NCBI GenBank assembly: GCA_045650505.1
Contig: JAZRRE010000035.1
Span: forward strand, 1 to 25,015
Origin: RGIG1681 sp045650505
GTDB taxonomy: Bacteria > Bacillota > Clostridia > Christensenellales > UBA1242
Direction: 5' to 3'
Length of the DNA: 25,015 nt
Position 1 is the first letter of the stretch. Each line of letters opens with the position of its first letter. The position numbers and the translations under genes are program-made. The notes under the pieces were generated by a model, which saw only the letters and a program-made list of their open reading frames with translations, was not told the origin of the DNA and did no database searches. Positions 13,497 through 21,548 of this stretch are shown here, piece by piece.

Positions 13497-15197
13497 ATGG
13501 AAATTGAACCTTTTATTGTTAGTCTTAATGAAAAAACAAATAACGAATATAAATTTTCATTAAAATCTGCAGTACTTGATAGTAGTGCAGATTTTTGCGT
13601 GATTGAAATTTTATATAAAGATGGCATTATGCTTGAAAAAGACAAAAAAGATGCTATTGTTGAAATTTCGACTGAAATTTTGCCAAAGTCTTTTAAATAT
13701 GATTTTGTTTTTGTTAAAAATTTTATTAGTGAAGAAAGAATTTTTGAAGATGTTGAAACTTATTTAAATAAAAATTTTCCATCAATTAATTTTGTTCTAG
13801 AAAAGGTTAAAAGAACAGAAAATAAATTTGATATTAAACTTAAAGTTGATAATCTTTCACTTGAACATGCAAATCAAAAAAATTTAAGTGCAACTATTCA
13901 AAATTATTTGAAAAGTTTATATGAAGAATATGAATATATTTGCAAGTTTGAGGGTGATGAAGTTTATTCTGAAGATTCATTAGAATTATTAAAACAAAAC
14001 TATAAAGAAGAAGATGTTGACTTATATGAGTTTAGAAAAATTGAAGTATCAGAAAGAATTGCACTTGTTGGTGAAGACATTGTTGAAAATGCATCTTATA
14101 TTAAAGATTTCAACACTCCAGCAGAGGATATTGTTTTTTGTGGAAGAATTAAAGATATTAAACCTATTGTTATAAAAAGAAAACCAAAACAGGTAGTTTC
14201 AGAAACTCAAGAAGCGGAAAAAGAAGAGTCTGCTGAAATAGTAGAGGAAAGTAATGAAAATATAACAAATAAAATTGAAGAATCTGCTGAAATTTTAGAA
14301 GAAATAAACGAAAAATCCGAAGAAAAAGAACAAACAGGTTATCAAAGAAAACTTTATAAATTTACACTTGAAGATTTCACAGGTGGAATTGGTTGTGTGT
14401 TCTTTTCAAATAAAGAAAATCAAGCAAAACTTGAAAAACTTGAAACAGGCTCTGAAATTATTGTTAAAGGTGCACTTGAAGAAGATAAATATGCGGGTGG
14501 AGTTTCAATGAGGGTTAAACAATTAGCATATTGCAAACTTCCTGAAACTTTTGAAGAGTATATTGTTTATAAACAAGAAAAGCCATTTTATGAATTTGTT
14601 TCACCAGAAAAAGTTGTTATGTATGAACAAAATGATTTGACTAGTTTTATGGTTGAAGAAAAGGTGCCTATTCATCTTCAAGATAAAACTTATGTTTGTT
14701 ATGATTTTGAAACCACCGGTCTTCATTTTGAACAAGGTGATAAGATTATTGAAATTGGAGCTGTTAAAATTGAAAACGGTAGAATTACTGAAAAGTTTAT
14801 GACTTATGTTGACCCTCAAAAGCCAATTCCAGCAGAATCATCAGCAATTAGTGGAATTGTAGATGATGATGTTAAGGGTGCTCCAATTGACAGTGAAGCA
14901 TTACAAGATTTTTATAAATTTACCCGTGGTGCAATTTTAACCGGTTATAATATTTTGAACTTTGATAATGTGTTCTTGCGTGGACAAGGAAAGGCTTGTA
15001 GATTTAATTTTGATAACGATTGTGAAGATGTTTTTCATTACGCACAAAAATATGTTCACGGGGTTAAAAACTATAAACTTGGAACCATTGCTGCAAAGCT
15101 TGGTGTTACTCTTGATAATGCACACAGAGCGGTTTATGATGCAATGGCAACAGCTGAAGTGTTTATTAAACTTTGCAAACTTATGGAAAATGCTTAA
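13497..15197 (+). CDS. PolC-derived protein: N-terminal region, OB fold and DEDDh exonuclease, no PHP or polymerase
   Basis: 566 residues from the ATG at 13497. It sits where polC lies in the classical order (rseP, polC, rimP, nusA). Order seen: a PolC-NTD-like region (1-200), an OB domain (about 210-350, FCGRIKDIKPIVIKRKP ... FTLEDFTGGIGCVFFS) interrupted by an acidic Glu/Ser-rich linker (about 231-281), then a 3'-5' exonuclease with DFETTG (403-408; Asp403, Glu405), GYNILNFDNVFL (Asp490) and AHRAVYDAMAT (His543, Asp548). The catalytic DEDDh set is intact. It stops 18 residues after Asp548, exactly at the domain edge. Neither the PHP module that flanks Exo in PolC nor any polymerase motif follows. 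Inference: a stand-alone proofreading or repair nuclease, or one half of a split PolC. An upstream ATG at 13377 lies inside rseP without an RBS. Confidence 0.8.
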   Translation: MEIEPFIVSLNEKTNNEYKFSLKSAVLDSSADFCVIEILYKDGIMLEKDKKDAIVEISTEILPKSFKYDFVFVKNFISEERIFEDVETYLNKNFPSINFVLEKVKRTENKFDIKLKVDNLSLEHANQKNLSATIQNYLKSLYEEYEYICKFEGDEVYSEDSLELLKQNYKEEDVDLYEFRKIEVSERIALVGEDIVENASYIKDFNTPAEDIVFCGRIKDIKPIVIKRKPKQVVSETQEAEKEESAEIVEESNENITNKIEESAEILEEINEKSEEKEQTGYQRKLYKFTLEDFTGGIGCVFFSNKENQAKLEKLETGSEIIVKGALEEDKYAGGVSMRVKQLAYCKLPETFEEYIVYKQEKPFYEFVSPEKVVMYEQNDLTSFMVEEKVPIHLQDKTYVCYDFETTGLHFEQGDKIIEIGAVKIENGRITEKFMTYVDPQKPIPAESSAISGIVDDDVKGAPIDSEALQDFYKFTRGAILTGYNILNFDNVFLRGQGKACRFNFDNDCEDVFHYAQKYVHGVKNYKLGTIAAKLGVTLDNAHRAVYDAMATAEVFIKLCKLMENA

Positions 15198-15226
15198 AAA
15201 TCGGCAAAATCATTTAGTTTTAAGCA
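15191..15226. repeat. Inverted repeat at the end of the PolC-like gene
   Basis: Perfect 9-base arms TGCTTAAAA / TTTTAAGCA with an 18-base loop, spanning the stop codon. There is no T tract downstream on the + strand, so it is not a classical terminator; it may stabilise the 3' end. Confidence 0.4.
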
Positions 15227-15245
15227 AAAAATATGCATTAGGGGC

Positions 15246-15274
15246 TTGCAATTATTAGAATTTAGTTATATAAT
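15246..15274 (+). promoter_or_regulatory. Promoter of the rimP-nusA-infB operon
   Basis: TTGCAA, 17-base spacer, TATAAT. Predicted start is near 15281. Confidence 0.75.
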
Positions 15275-15289
15275 AAACATATAAGATAG

Positions 15290-15326
15290 CTTGATTTTTG
15301 GGAGTGGTGAAAACCACTCCTAAAAT
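15290..15326 (+). promoter_or_regulatory. rimP leader hairpin
   Basis: GGAGTGG (15301-15307) pairs with CCACTCC (15314-15320) around TGAAAA, extended by ATTTT(T)G with TAAAAT. It lies at the start of the predicted transcript. No U tract follows, so it is a structured leader rather than a simple terminator. It hides a GGAG-like sequence. Hairpins upstream of rimP-nusA are known in several bacterial groups; whether this belongs to any described family is not known to me. Confidence 0.5.
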
Positions 15327-15350
15327 TTTGTAAAAAAATAGGAGAGTTAT

Positions 15351-15812
15351 ATGTCAAAGATATCTGAACAAATTGAAAAATTCATTGAGCAAATAGTGAC
15401 TGAACTTGGTTACGAAATTATTGAAGTTGAGTTTGCAAAAAAATATAACGGAGATAATTTAACAGTTTTCATCGACAAAAAAGAAGGGTATATTGATATT
15501 GATGATTGCGAAAAAGTGCACACTGCAATTGATGAACCACTCGATGAACTTGACCCGACAATGGGAAAACCTTACACACTCAATGTTTCAAGCCCTGGTA
15601 TTGACAGGCCAATTGTTACAGATAAAGACTATAACAGAAACCTTGGTCAAGTGCTTGAAGTTAAACTTTTTCAGGCTATCCTTAAGAAAAAAATATTTAT
15701 TGGAAAGCTTTTAAGTTTTGATGAGAGCACGATTGAACTTGAGACTGAAAAAGAAACAATTAAACTTGAGAGAAAAATGATTTCAAAAGCAACAAAATAC
15801 ATTGAATTTTAG
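15351..15812 (+). CDS. rimP: Ribosome maturation factor RimP
   Basis: Needed for 30S subunit assembly. 153 residues. Family blocks: GYEIIEVEFAKKYNGDNLTVFIDKK, the acidic IDIDDCEKVHTAIDEPLDELDP, the signature YTLNVSSPGIDRPI, and a C-terminal SH3-like beta domain (from about 95). RBS AGGAGAG ends five bases before the ATG. First gene of the operon; its last bases contain the nusA RBS (AGGAGAG at 15811), so it is coupled to nusA. Confidence 0.95.
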   Translation: MSKISEQIEKFIEQIVTELGYEIIEVEFAKKYNGDNLTVFIDKKEGYIDIDDCEKVHTAIDEPLDELDPTMGKPYTLNVSSPGIDRPIVTDKDYNRNLGQVLEVKLFQAILKKKIFIGKLLSFDESTIELETEKETIKLERKMISKATKYIEF

Positions 15813-15825
15813 GAGAGAAAAAATT

Positions 15826-16959
15826 ATGACAAACAAAGATTTCTTTATGGCACTTGATGCCTTGGAAAAAGAAAAAGGAATTGAAAAAGAATATTTTTTA
15901 GATGCACTCAAAACTGCTCTTACAACTGCTTATAAGAGAAATTTTGATGAGGTTCGTCCTGTTGAAGTTGAACTTAAGCCAGAAAAATATTCAATTGAAA
16001 TTTATGCTTATCAAACAGTTGTTGCAGAAGTTGAAAATCCAGATGCAGAAATTTCACTTCAAGATGCAAAACTTGTTAAAAAGACAGCTAAAATTGGTGA
16101 TAGACTTAAAACACCTGTAACTCCAAAAGAATTTGGAAGAATTGCTGCAGGAACTGCAAAACAAGTAATCACTCAAAAACTTCGTGAAAAAGAAAAAACA
16201 TCAGCTTATGGTGAATTTTCTAACAAGGTTGATACACTTATGACAGGTGTTGTTAACCGCGTTGATGAAGCAACAGGAACAGTTTATGTTGAGTTCCCAA
16301 ACACAAACATTGAAGGTGTTATGGCTGAATACGACAAGATGACAACTGAAAGATACAATGTTGGTGACAGACTTAAAGTTTATGTTAAAAAGCTTCGCGA
16401 AACAAACTATGGTGTTCAAGCAATTGTTTCAAGAGCTGATGCTAGATTTGTTAAAAAATTATTCGAACTTGAAGTTCCTGAAATTCAAGATGGCGTTGTT
16501 GAAGTTGTAAATGTTGTTCGTGAAGTTGGTTACAGAACAAAAATTGCAATCCATTCAAAAGACCCTAATGTTGATGCTCTTGGTGCTTGCGTTGGAACAA
16601 AAGGTGTGAGAGTTAACTCAATTGTTTTCCAACTTGGTGGTGAAAAGATTGATATCATTGTTTGGTCTGATGACCCATTTGAATATATCGCACGTGCACT
16701 TTCTCCAGCCAAAGTTATTTCTGTTGAAATTGATGAAATAACAAAATCTGCAAGAGTTATTGTAGCTGATGACAAACTTTCACTTGCAATCGGAAAAGGT
16801 GGACAAAACGTTCGTTTGGCTGCAAAACTTACTAATTGGAAAATTGATGTTAAGAGTGAAAGCAAAGCACAAGAAGAATCTAAAGTGCTTGACAGCCATA
16901 CCGATGTTTCAGATATTGATGACATCTTTGGTGGAACTGAAGATATTAATTTAGACTAG
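15826..16959 (+). CDS. nusA: Transcription elongation/termination factor NusA
   Basis: 377 residues from the ATG at 15826, set by AGGAGAG eight bases upstream (the in-frame ATG at 15802 lies in rimP). Order: RNA-polymerase-binding N-domain (1-125, EYFLDALKTALTTAYKRNF), S1 domain (about 132-200, LMTGVVNRVDEATGTVYVEF), KH1 with SKDPNVDALGACVGTKGVRV, and KH2 with KLSLAIGKGGQNVRLAAKLT. It ends in a short acidic tail, without the extra C-terminal repeats of proteobacterial NusA, as usual in Firmicutes. Regulates pausing, termination and rRNA antitermination. Confidence 0.97.
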   Translation: MTNKDFFMALDALEKEKGIEKEYFLDALKTALTTAYKRNFDEVRPVEVELKPEKYSIEIYAYQTVVAEVENPDAEISLQDAKLVKKTAKIGDRLKTPVTPKEFGRIAAGTAKQVITQKLREKEKTSAYGEFSNKVDTLMTGVVNRVDEATGTVYVEFPNTNIEGVMAEYDKMTTERYNVGDRLKVYVKKLRETNYGVQAIVSRADARFVKKLFELEVPEIQDGVVEVVNVVREVGYRTKIAIHSKDPNVDALGACVGTKGVRVNSIVFQLGGEKIDIIVWSDDPFEYIARALSPAKVISVEIDEITKSARVIVADDKLSLAIGKGGQNVRLAAKLTNWKIDVKSESKAQEESKVLDSHTDVSDIDDIFGGTEDINLD

Positions 16960-16975
16960 TTTATAAGGGGTGTAT

Positions 16976-17239
16976 ATGCAAAATAAAAAGCCAGAAAGAA
17001 CCTGTATAGCATGCAGAACAAAAGGTGATAAGTCACAATTTGTTAAAGTTGTGTTAAATAAAAATGGTGAAACTTTTGTTGAGAGAGCTGCAAAGCTAGA
17101 AGGTCGTGGTGCTTACATTTGCAAAAACATTGAATGTGCAAAACTTTGCAAAAAAAATAAAGCATTAAACAGAGTCTTTAAAAGACCTATTGATGATTCT
17201 GTTTATGAGGAACTGTTGAATGAGTTTACAGATAAGTAA
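16976..17239 (+). CDS. ylxR: YlxR family RNA-binding protein (RnpM-type)
   Basis: 87 residues; ATG at 16976 is five bases after AAGGGG, whereas the GTG at 16970 is inside the RBS. Family motifs: PERTCIACRTK near the start, EGRGAYICKNIECAKLCKKNKALNRVFKR. The basic conserved face binds RNA; YlxR of Bacillus has been described as a modulator of RNase P (RnpM). Two CxxC-like Cys pairs (CIAC; CKNIEC) are present. It overlaps the L7Ae-like gene by 20 bases. Confidence 0.92.
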   Translation: MQNKKPERTCIACRTKGDKSQFVKVVLNKNGETFVERAAKLEGRGAYICKNIECAKLCKKNKALNRVFKRPIDDSVYEELLNEFTDK

Positions 17240-17522
17240 GGCAAAAACATATATTGGTTTTGCAATCAAATCAAGAGCTATTAAATTTGGGGTTGATGAT
17301 ATTGTTAAATGTAAAAAAATCGAGCTTATAATAGTGTCTGATTCATTACAGGAATCTAGTTTTAATAAAATAACTAGATTTTCAATGCAAAATAATATAG
17401 ATTTATTAAAAATAGGTCTTGAAAATTTCGAAGAATTGTTAGATAATAAAAGTGTGAAAGCGGTAGCCATTTTAGATAAAAACTTGGCTGTAGCTATAAA
17501 AAAGAATTTGACTAATCTTTAG
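17220..17522 (+). CDS. ylxQ: L7Ae-family protein (YlxQ-like)
   Basis: 100 residues, short member of the L7Ae/L30e fold that binds kink-turn RNA. Seen: ISKAKTYIGFAIKSRAIKFGVDDIVKCKK, IELIIVSDSLQESSFNKI and the closing KAVAILDKNLAVAIKKNL. The start inside ylxR is supported by GAGGAA eight bases before and by the family N-terminus. Position between ylxR and infB matches Bacillus ylxQ. Sequence is more diverged than the neighbouring genes, but context supports the call. Confidence 0.87.
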   Translation: MSLQISKAKTYIGFAIKSRAIKFGVDDIVKCKKIELIIVSDSLQESSFNKITRFSMQNNIDLLKIGLENFEELLDNKSVKAVAILDKNLAVAIKKNLTNL

Positions 17523-17536
17523 TCTTGGAGGAAATT

Positions 17537-20152
17537 TTGAACAAAACAGAAAACAAAGCACAAGGTGGCTTTTCAAACATTAGTGAAATGCAAAACCTTA
17601 TCAAGTCAAATAGTGTTGTAGAATTTGCAAATAACTTAAAGTCTTTAAAACAAAGACTTTCTATTGTTGGCACAAAAATTGTTGAAATTAAAAAGAAAAA
17701 TGAGAAGGTTGAATCAAAACCAGCAGAGAAACCAGGAGTGAAGGTTGCTGCTGTTGTTTCTGTTGAAAAAACAACTGAAGCAAAAACTGAAACTGTTGTA
17801 CAAAAAACACAACAAGCAAATGTTGATGTTCAATCTCAACGTCAAGGTGCAAACAGAGTTGCTCAACCGCAAGGTCAACGCCAAGGTGGATATGCTAGAC
17901 AAGAAAATGGAAATCAACCATATAACAGAAATGGTCAACGTCCAACAGGAAATGGCTATCAAGGTCAACGCTCAACAGGTTCAAGATTTAATCCAACAGG
18001 TGAGCGCAGATTTGATAATGGCAGAGATTATGGTGGCAGACAAAACACAAATGGTGCTCAAGGCGGATTTAACAGAAATGCTGGTGGTCAAAACGGAACT
18101 GGATTTGCTAAAAAACCATTTGGTTCTCAAAATACAGGGTCAGGATTTGCTCCAAGACTTCCTAGACCAACTGAAAGCTTTGATGCTAGCGCACTTGCTA
18201 AAAATAATAACAGGACTGTCACAAAGAAGAAATCACATGAAAAATCAGGTGAAGAAAAGAAAGCTTTAAACAAGAAAGCTCTTATGATGCGTGGTTATGT
18301 TGATGAAAACGGCATGGATGATGAAAGTGTAACAACAGTTAGACGCTATTCTAAAAAGTCTAAAGAAGAAGCGGCTCCTGTTAAACCTGTTATCAAGAAG
18401 ATTGAACATGCAGTTATCACAACAGATAACTTAACTGTTAAAATTCTTGCTGAAACTATTGGAAAATCTGTTCCTGAACTTATGGGTAAATTCTTACTTT
18501 TAGGTATGATGGTTAATATTAACAGCAATATTGATTATGAATCAGCAGAACTTGTTGCTTCTGAATTTGGAATTACTCTTGAAAAGCAAGTAGAAAAAAC
18601 ATTCGAAGAAAAACTTGCTGAAAGTTATTCAAGTGTTGTTGATACAGATGAAGACCTTGTTAAAAGACCAGCAATCGTTACTGTTATGGGACATGTTGAC
18701 CACGGTAAAACTTCGCTTCTTGATAAAATTAGAAAAACCAATGTGGTTGAAGGTGAAGCGGGTGGAATCACTCAAAGCATTGGTGCTTACACTATTAAAC
18801 TTAATGGTGAAGAAATTACATTTATTGATACTCCTGGACACGCAGCATTTACTGCTATGCGTCAAAGAGGTGCAAAACTTACAGATATAGCAATTTTGAT
18901 TGTTGCTGCTGATGATGGTGTTATGCCTCAAACAATTGAATGTATTCAGCAAATTAAGCAAATCAATGTTCCTATGATTGTTGCTATCAGCAAAATTGAT
19001 AAACCAGGTGCAAATATTGATAATGTTAAAACTCAACTTGCAACTCATGGTGTTCTTCCAGAAGAATGGGGTGGTGATGCAATTATTGTTCCAATTGATG
19101 CAAAGCATGGTGAAAATATTGATAAACTTCTTGAGATGGTGCTCTTTGTTGCTGAATATCAAAACTTAAAGGCAAATCCAAAGAGAAAAGCTCAAGGTTC
19201 AATCATTGAAGCTAGACTTGATAAAGGTCTTGGTTCAGTTGCATCAGTTCTTGTTCAAAACGGAACCCTTAATGTTGGTGATTATGTTGTTGTTGGAACT
19301 TGCACAGGTAAAATTAGAGCAATGATGAATGATAAAAATGAAAGAGTTAAATCAGCAGGTCCATCAATAGCTGTTCAAATTATCGGTCTTTCTGGTGTTC
19401 CAAATGCTGGTGATGAGCTTTTTGTTGTTGATGAAAAGATGAGTCGTCAAGTTGCTCTTGAGCGTCAAAATACAGCAAAAATTGAAATGATTAAGAGTGC
19501 TGACCTTTCAATTGAAAATATGATGAATAAGATTGCTGATAGCAATTTCAAAGATTTCAATGTTATTGTTAAAGCAGATGTTCAAGGTTCAGTTGAAGCA
19601 CTTCGTTCATCACTTTCAGAAATTCAAAATGAAGAAGTTAAAGTTAGATTTGTCAGCGGTTCAGTTGGTGCTATAAATGAAAATGATGTAAGTTTAGCTC
19701 AAGCAGCAAACGCACTTATTGTTGCATTCAATACAAAAACAGATTTCAAAGCAAAAGTTTTGGCTGATAAATATAAAGTTGAAATTAAAAATTCAAAAAT
19801 TATTTATGAAGTGATTGAATATATTACTGAAAAAATCAGTAAAATGGTTACTCCAAAATATAAAGAAGTTGTTACAGGTCACGCTGAAATTAGAGCAACA
19901 TTTAAAGCAAGTAAAGTTGGACTAATTGCCGGAACTTATGTTCTTGATGGAAGAATTTCAAGAGGCAGCAAAGTTCGTGTTATGCGTGGTGATAAACAAA
20001 TCTTTGAAGGTGAAATTGCAACAATTCAAAGAGAGAAAAATGAAGCAAAAGATGTTGATGCTGGATATGAATGTGGTGTTACATTTGCAGGTTTCACTGA
20101 CTTCATTGTTGGGGATACATTTGAAACATATAGATTAGAGAGAATCAACTAA
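17537..20152 (+). CDS. infB: Translation initiation factor IF-2 (TTG start)
   Basis: GTPase that brings initiator tRNA to the 30S subunit. I place the start at the TTG at 17537, five bases after GGAGG (17527-17531); the TTG at 17525 overlaps that RBS. 871 residues. The N-terminal part is disordered: Lys/Glu-rich to about residue 85, then a Gly/Asn/Gln/Arg-rich region to about 215 (QGQRQGGYARQENGNQPYNR style). Then the IF2-N domain (about 295-345, LTVKILAETIGKSVPELMGK), G domain with GHVDHGKT (385-392), GGITQSIGAY and DTPGHAAFTAM, and domains II-IV. The fourth GTPase motif reads SKID (485-488) instead of NKxD. It follows ylxQ by 14 bases. A 13-bp hairpin separates it from rbfA. Confidence 0.96.
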   Translation: MNKTENKAQGGFSNISEMQNLIKSNSVVEFANNLKSLKQRLSIVGTKIVEIKKKNEKVESKPAEKPGVKVAAVVSVEKTTEAKTETVVQKTQQANVDVQSQRQGANRVAQPQGQRQGGYARQENGNQPYNRNGQRPTGNGYQGQRSTGSRFNPTGERRFDNGRDYGGRQNTNGAQGGFNRNAGGQNGTGFAKKPFGSQNTGSGFAPRLPRPTESFDASALAKNNNRTVTKKKSHEKSGEEKKALNKKALMMRGYVDENGMDDESVTTVRRYSKKSKEEAAPVKPVIKKIEHAVITTDNLTVKILAETIGKSVPELMGKFLLLGMMVNINSNIDYESAELVASEFGITLEKQVEKTFEEKLAESYSSVVDTDEDLVKRPAIVTVMGHVDHGKTSLLDKIRKTNVVEGEAGGITQSIGAYTIKLNGEEITFIDTPGHAAFTAMRQRGAKLTDIAILIVAADDGVMPQTIECIQQIKQINVPMIVAISKIDKPGANIDNVKTQLATHGVLPEEWGGDAIIVPIDAKHGENIDKLLEMVLFVAEYQNLKANPKRKAQGSIIEARLDKGLGSVASVLVQNGTLNVGDYVVVGTCTGKIRAMMNDKNERVKSAGPSIAVQIIGLSGVPNAGDELFVVDEKMSRQVALERQNTAKIEMIKSADLSIENMMNKIADSNFKDFNVIVKADVQGSVEALRSSLSEIQNEEVKVRFVSGSVGAINENDVSLAQAANALIVAFNTKTDFKAKVLADKYKVEIKNSKIIYEVIEYITEKISKMVTPKYKEVVTGHAEIRATFKASKVGLIAGTYVLDGRISRGSKVRVMRGDKQIFEGEIATIQREKNEAKDVDAGYECGVTFAGFTDFIVGDTFETYRLERIN

Positions 20153-20160
20153 TAATTGTT

Positions 20161-20192
20161 CTAAAGAGCATTAAATTCATAATGCTCTTTAG
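20161..20192 (+). promoter_or_regulatory. Intergenic hairpin between infB and rbfA
   Basis: Perfect 13-base arms CTAAAGAGCATTA / TAATGCTCTTTAG around AATTCA, followed by only TTTT and then the rbfA RBS AGGAGAG. It could be a leaky terminator or an RNA-processing/stability element that lowers expression of the genes downstream. Confidence 0.6.
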
Positions 20193-20206
20193 TTTTAGGA
20201 GAGATT

Positions 20207-20590
20207 ATGGCAAATAATAGAATGAGTAGAGTCAACTCTGAAATTCAAAAAAGTTTGATGAATATTATTTCGCGTTTTGATGATGAAGATATTTCAACTG
20301 CTTTGATTTCTATTATGAAAGTTGACACATTTTCAGACTTTTCAATGTCAAAAATTTATGTTAGTGTTCTAGGTGCAGAAGACCAAAAGAATAAAGTGGT
20401 TTCTAAACTTAATTTGAATAAAAAATCAATTAGATATGATTTAGCACATTCTTTAAAATTAAGAAATGTTCCAGAGCTTATGTTTATCGTTGATGATGTT
20501 GAAGAAAGAGCTGAAAGGGTTCTTAAATTATTCGATAAAATCGAAACTGAATTAAAGGAAACAGACAATGGAGAAAATGACAACATTTAA
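20207..20590 (+). CDS. rbfA: Ribosome-binding factor A
   Basis: KH-fold 16S rRNA maturation factor. 127 residues. Family features: MSRVNSEIQKSLMNIISRF at the N-terminus, VDTFSDFSMSKIYVSVLG, and the end of the KH domain LAHSLKLRNVPELMFIVDD (canonical ...R.PEL.F..D), then an acidic tail. RBS AGGAGAG. Its last 23 bases overlap nrnA. Confidence 0.94.
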   Translation: MANNRMSRVNSEIQKSLMNIISRFDDEDISTALISIMKVDTFSDFSMSKIYVSVLGAEDQKNKVVSKLNLNKKSIRYDLAHSLKLRNVPELMFIVDDVEERAERVLKLFDKIETELKETDNGENDNI

Positions 20591-21548
20591 AGAAGTTTCA
20601 GAAATTATAAACAGTGCACAAAATATTTCTATTTACACTCATATAAACACCGACTGCGATGCGATGGGTTCAGCAATTGCTCTTCGCGAGGCGTTGAAGA
20701 TTATGGGTAAAAATGCTGATGTTTATGTGAATTCTAATTTTCCAAATTATTTTAAATTTTATGGAAATTTAGATGATATAAACAAAAAGTCTTTTGAAGG
20801 AAAATACGACCTTGCAATTTGTGTTGATTCTGCAACAGAGGGTAGGCTTGGTAAGTATAAATTTACGTGGCGTAAGGGTGTTAAAAATACTCTTGCAATC
20901 GACCATCATCATTTATCAAATGATATGTTTTGCAAATTTAATTGTATTCAAGAAGCTTCTTCAACCGCTGAAATTTTGTTTGAACTTTTGATTTATATGA
21001 AAGTTCAACTTACTCCTTATATTTGCAAGTGCTTAATTTCTGGCATTTTAACTGACACAGGAAGGTTTACACATTCAGTAAAACCAAGAACACTTGAAGT
21101 GGTTTCTAAACTTTTAAAATATGGAAAGTTAAAAATTGAAGAAGTCACAACACCACTTTTCAATTCAATGGAATATAGGGTGTTTAATTTATTGCAGCTT
21201 GCTTATCAAAAAATTGAATTTTATTCAGATAATAAACTTGCAATCATTATGTTTTCAAAAGAAGATTTTAAAAACACTGAAACAACACTTGATGATGTTG
21301 ATGCGTTTCCTGATATTCCGCTTCAACTTGAATGCATTAAATTTGCAATTTTAGCATCTGAAGATGATAAGGGATATTTCAGGGTGTCATTCAGGTCAAA
21401 AGGTGAGTTGTCAGCAAAAGATGTTGCAGAATCTTTTGGTGGTGGTGGACACTTGAATGCAAGCGGTTGTAAAATTTTTGGTTCATTTGACGAAGTTAAA
21501 GATAGATTATTAAATAATTCATTCGAAGTTTTAGGTTGGAAAAAATAA
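20568..21548 (+). CDS. nrnA: DHH-family phosphoesterase, NrnA-like nanoRNase/pAp phosphatase
   Basis: Degrades short oligoribonucleotides and, in the family, dephosphorylates pAp. 326 residues. Motifs: THINTDCDAMGSA (motif I, canonical HxNPDGDA with Pro to Thr), YDLAICVDSA (second Asp), IDHHHLSND (DHH), GILTDTGRFTH (fourth metal-site motif) and the DHHA1 substrate loop FGGGGHLNASGCKI. The start at 20568 is supported by AAAGGAA eight bases upstream; a second ATG at 20577 is possible. It lies between rbfA and truB as in Bacillus, and its stop overlaps the truB ATG. Confidence 0.92.
   Translation: MEKMTTFKEVSEIINSAQNISIYTHINTDCDAMGSAIALREALKIMGKNADVYVNSNFPNYFKFYGNLDDINKKSFEGKYDLAICVDSATEGRLGKYKFTWRKGVKNTLAIDHHHLSNDMFCKFNCIQEASSTAEILFELLIYMKVQLTPYICKCLISGILTDTGRFTHSVKPRTLEVVSKLLKYGKLKIEEVTTPLFNSMEYRVFNLLQLAYQKIEFYSDNKLAIIMFSKEDFKNTETTLDDVDAFPDIPLQLECIKFAILASEDDKGYFRVSFRSKGELSAKDVAESFGGGGHLNASGCKIFGSFDEVKDRLLNNSFEVLGWKK

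Noticed and set aside
15198..15350. Frameshift hiding the rest of PolC
   Set aside because: No PHP or polymerase motif is found in any frame downstream; the interval holds an inverted repeat, a promoter and the rimP leader, and rimP follows intact.
18629..19162. Long minus-strand open frame opposite infB (177 codons)
   Set aside because: Asn/Ser/Cys/Phe-rich composition typical of antisense frames in AT-rich genes; lies over the conserved G domain of IF-2.
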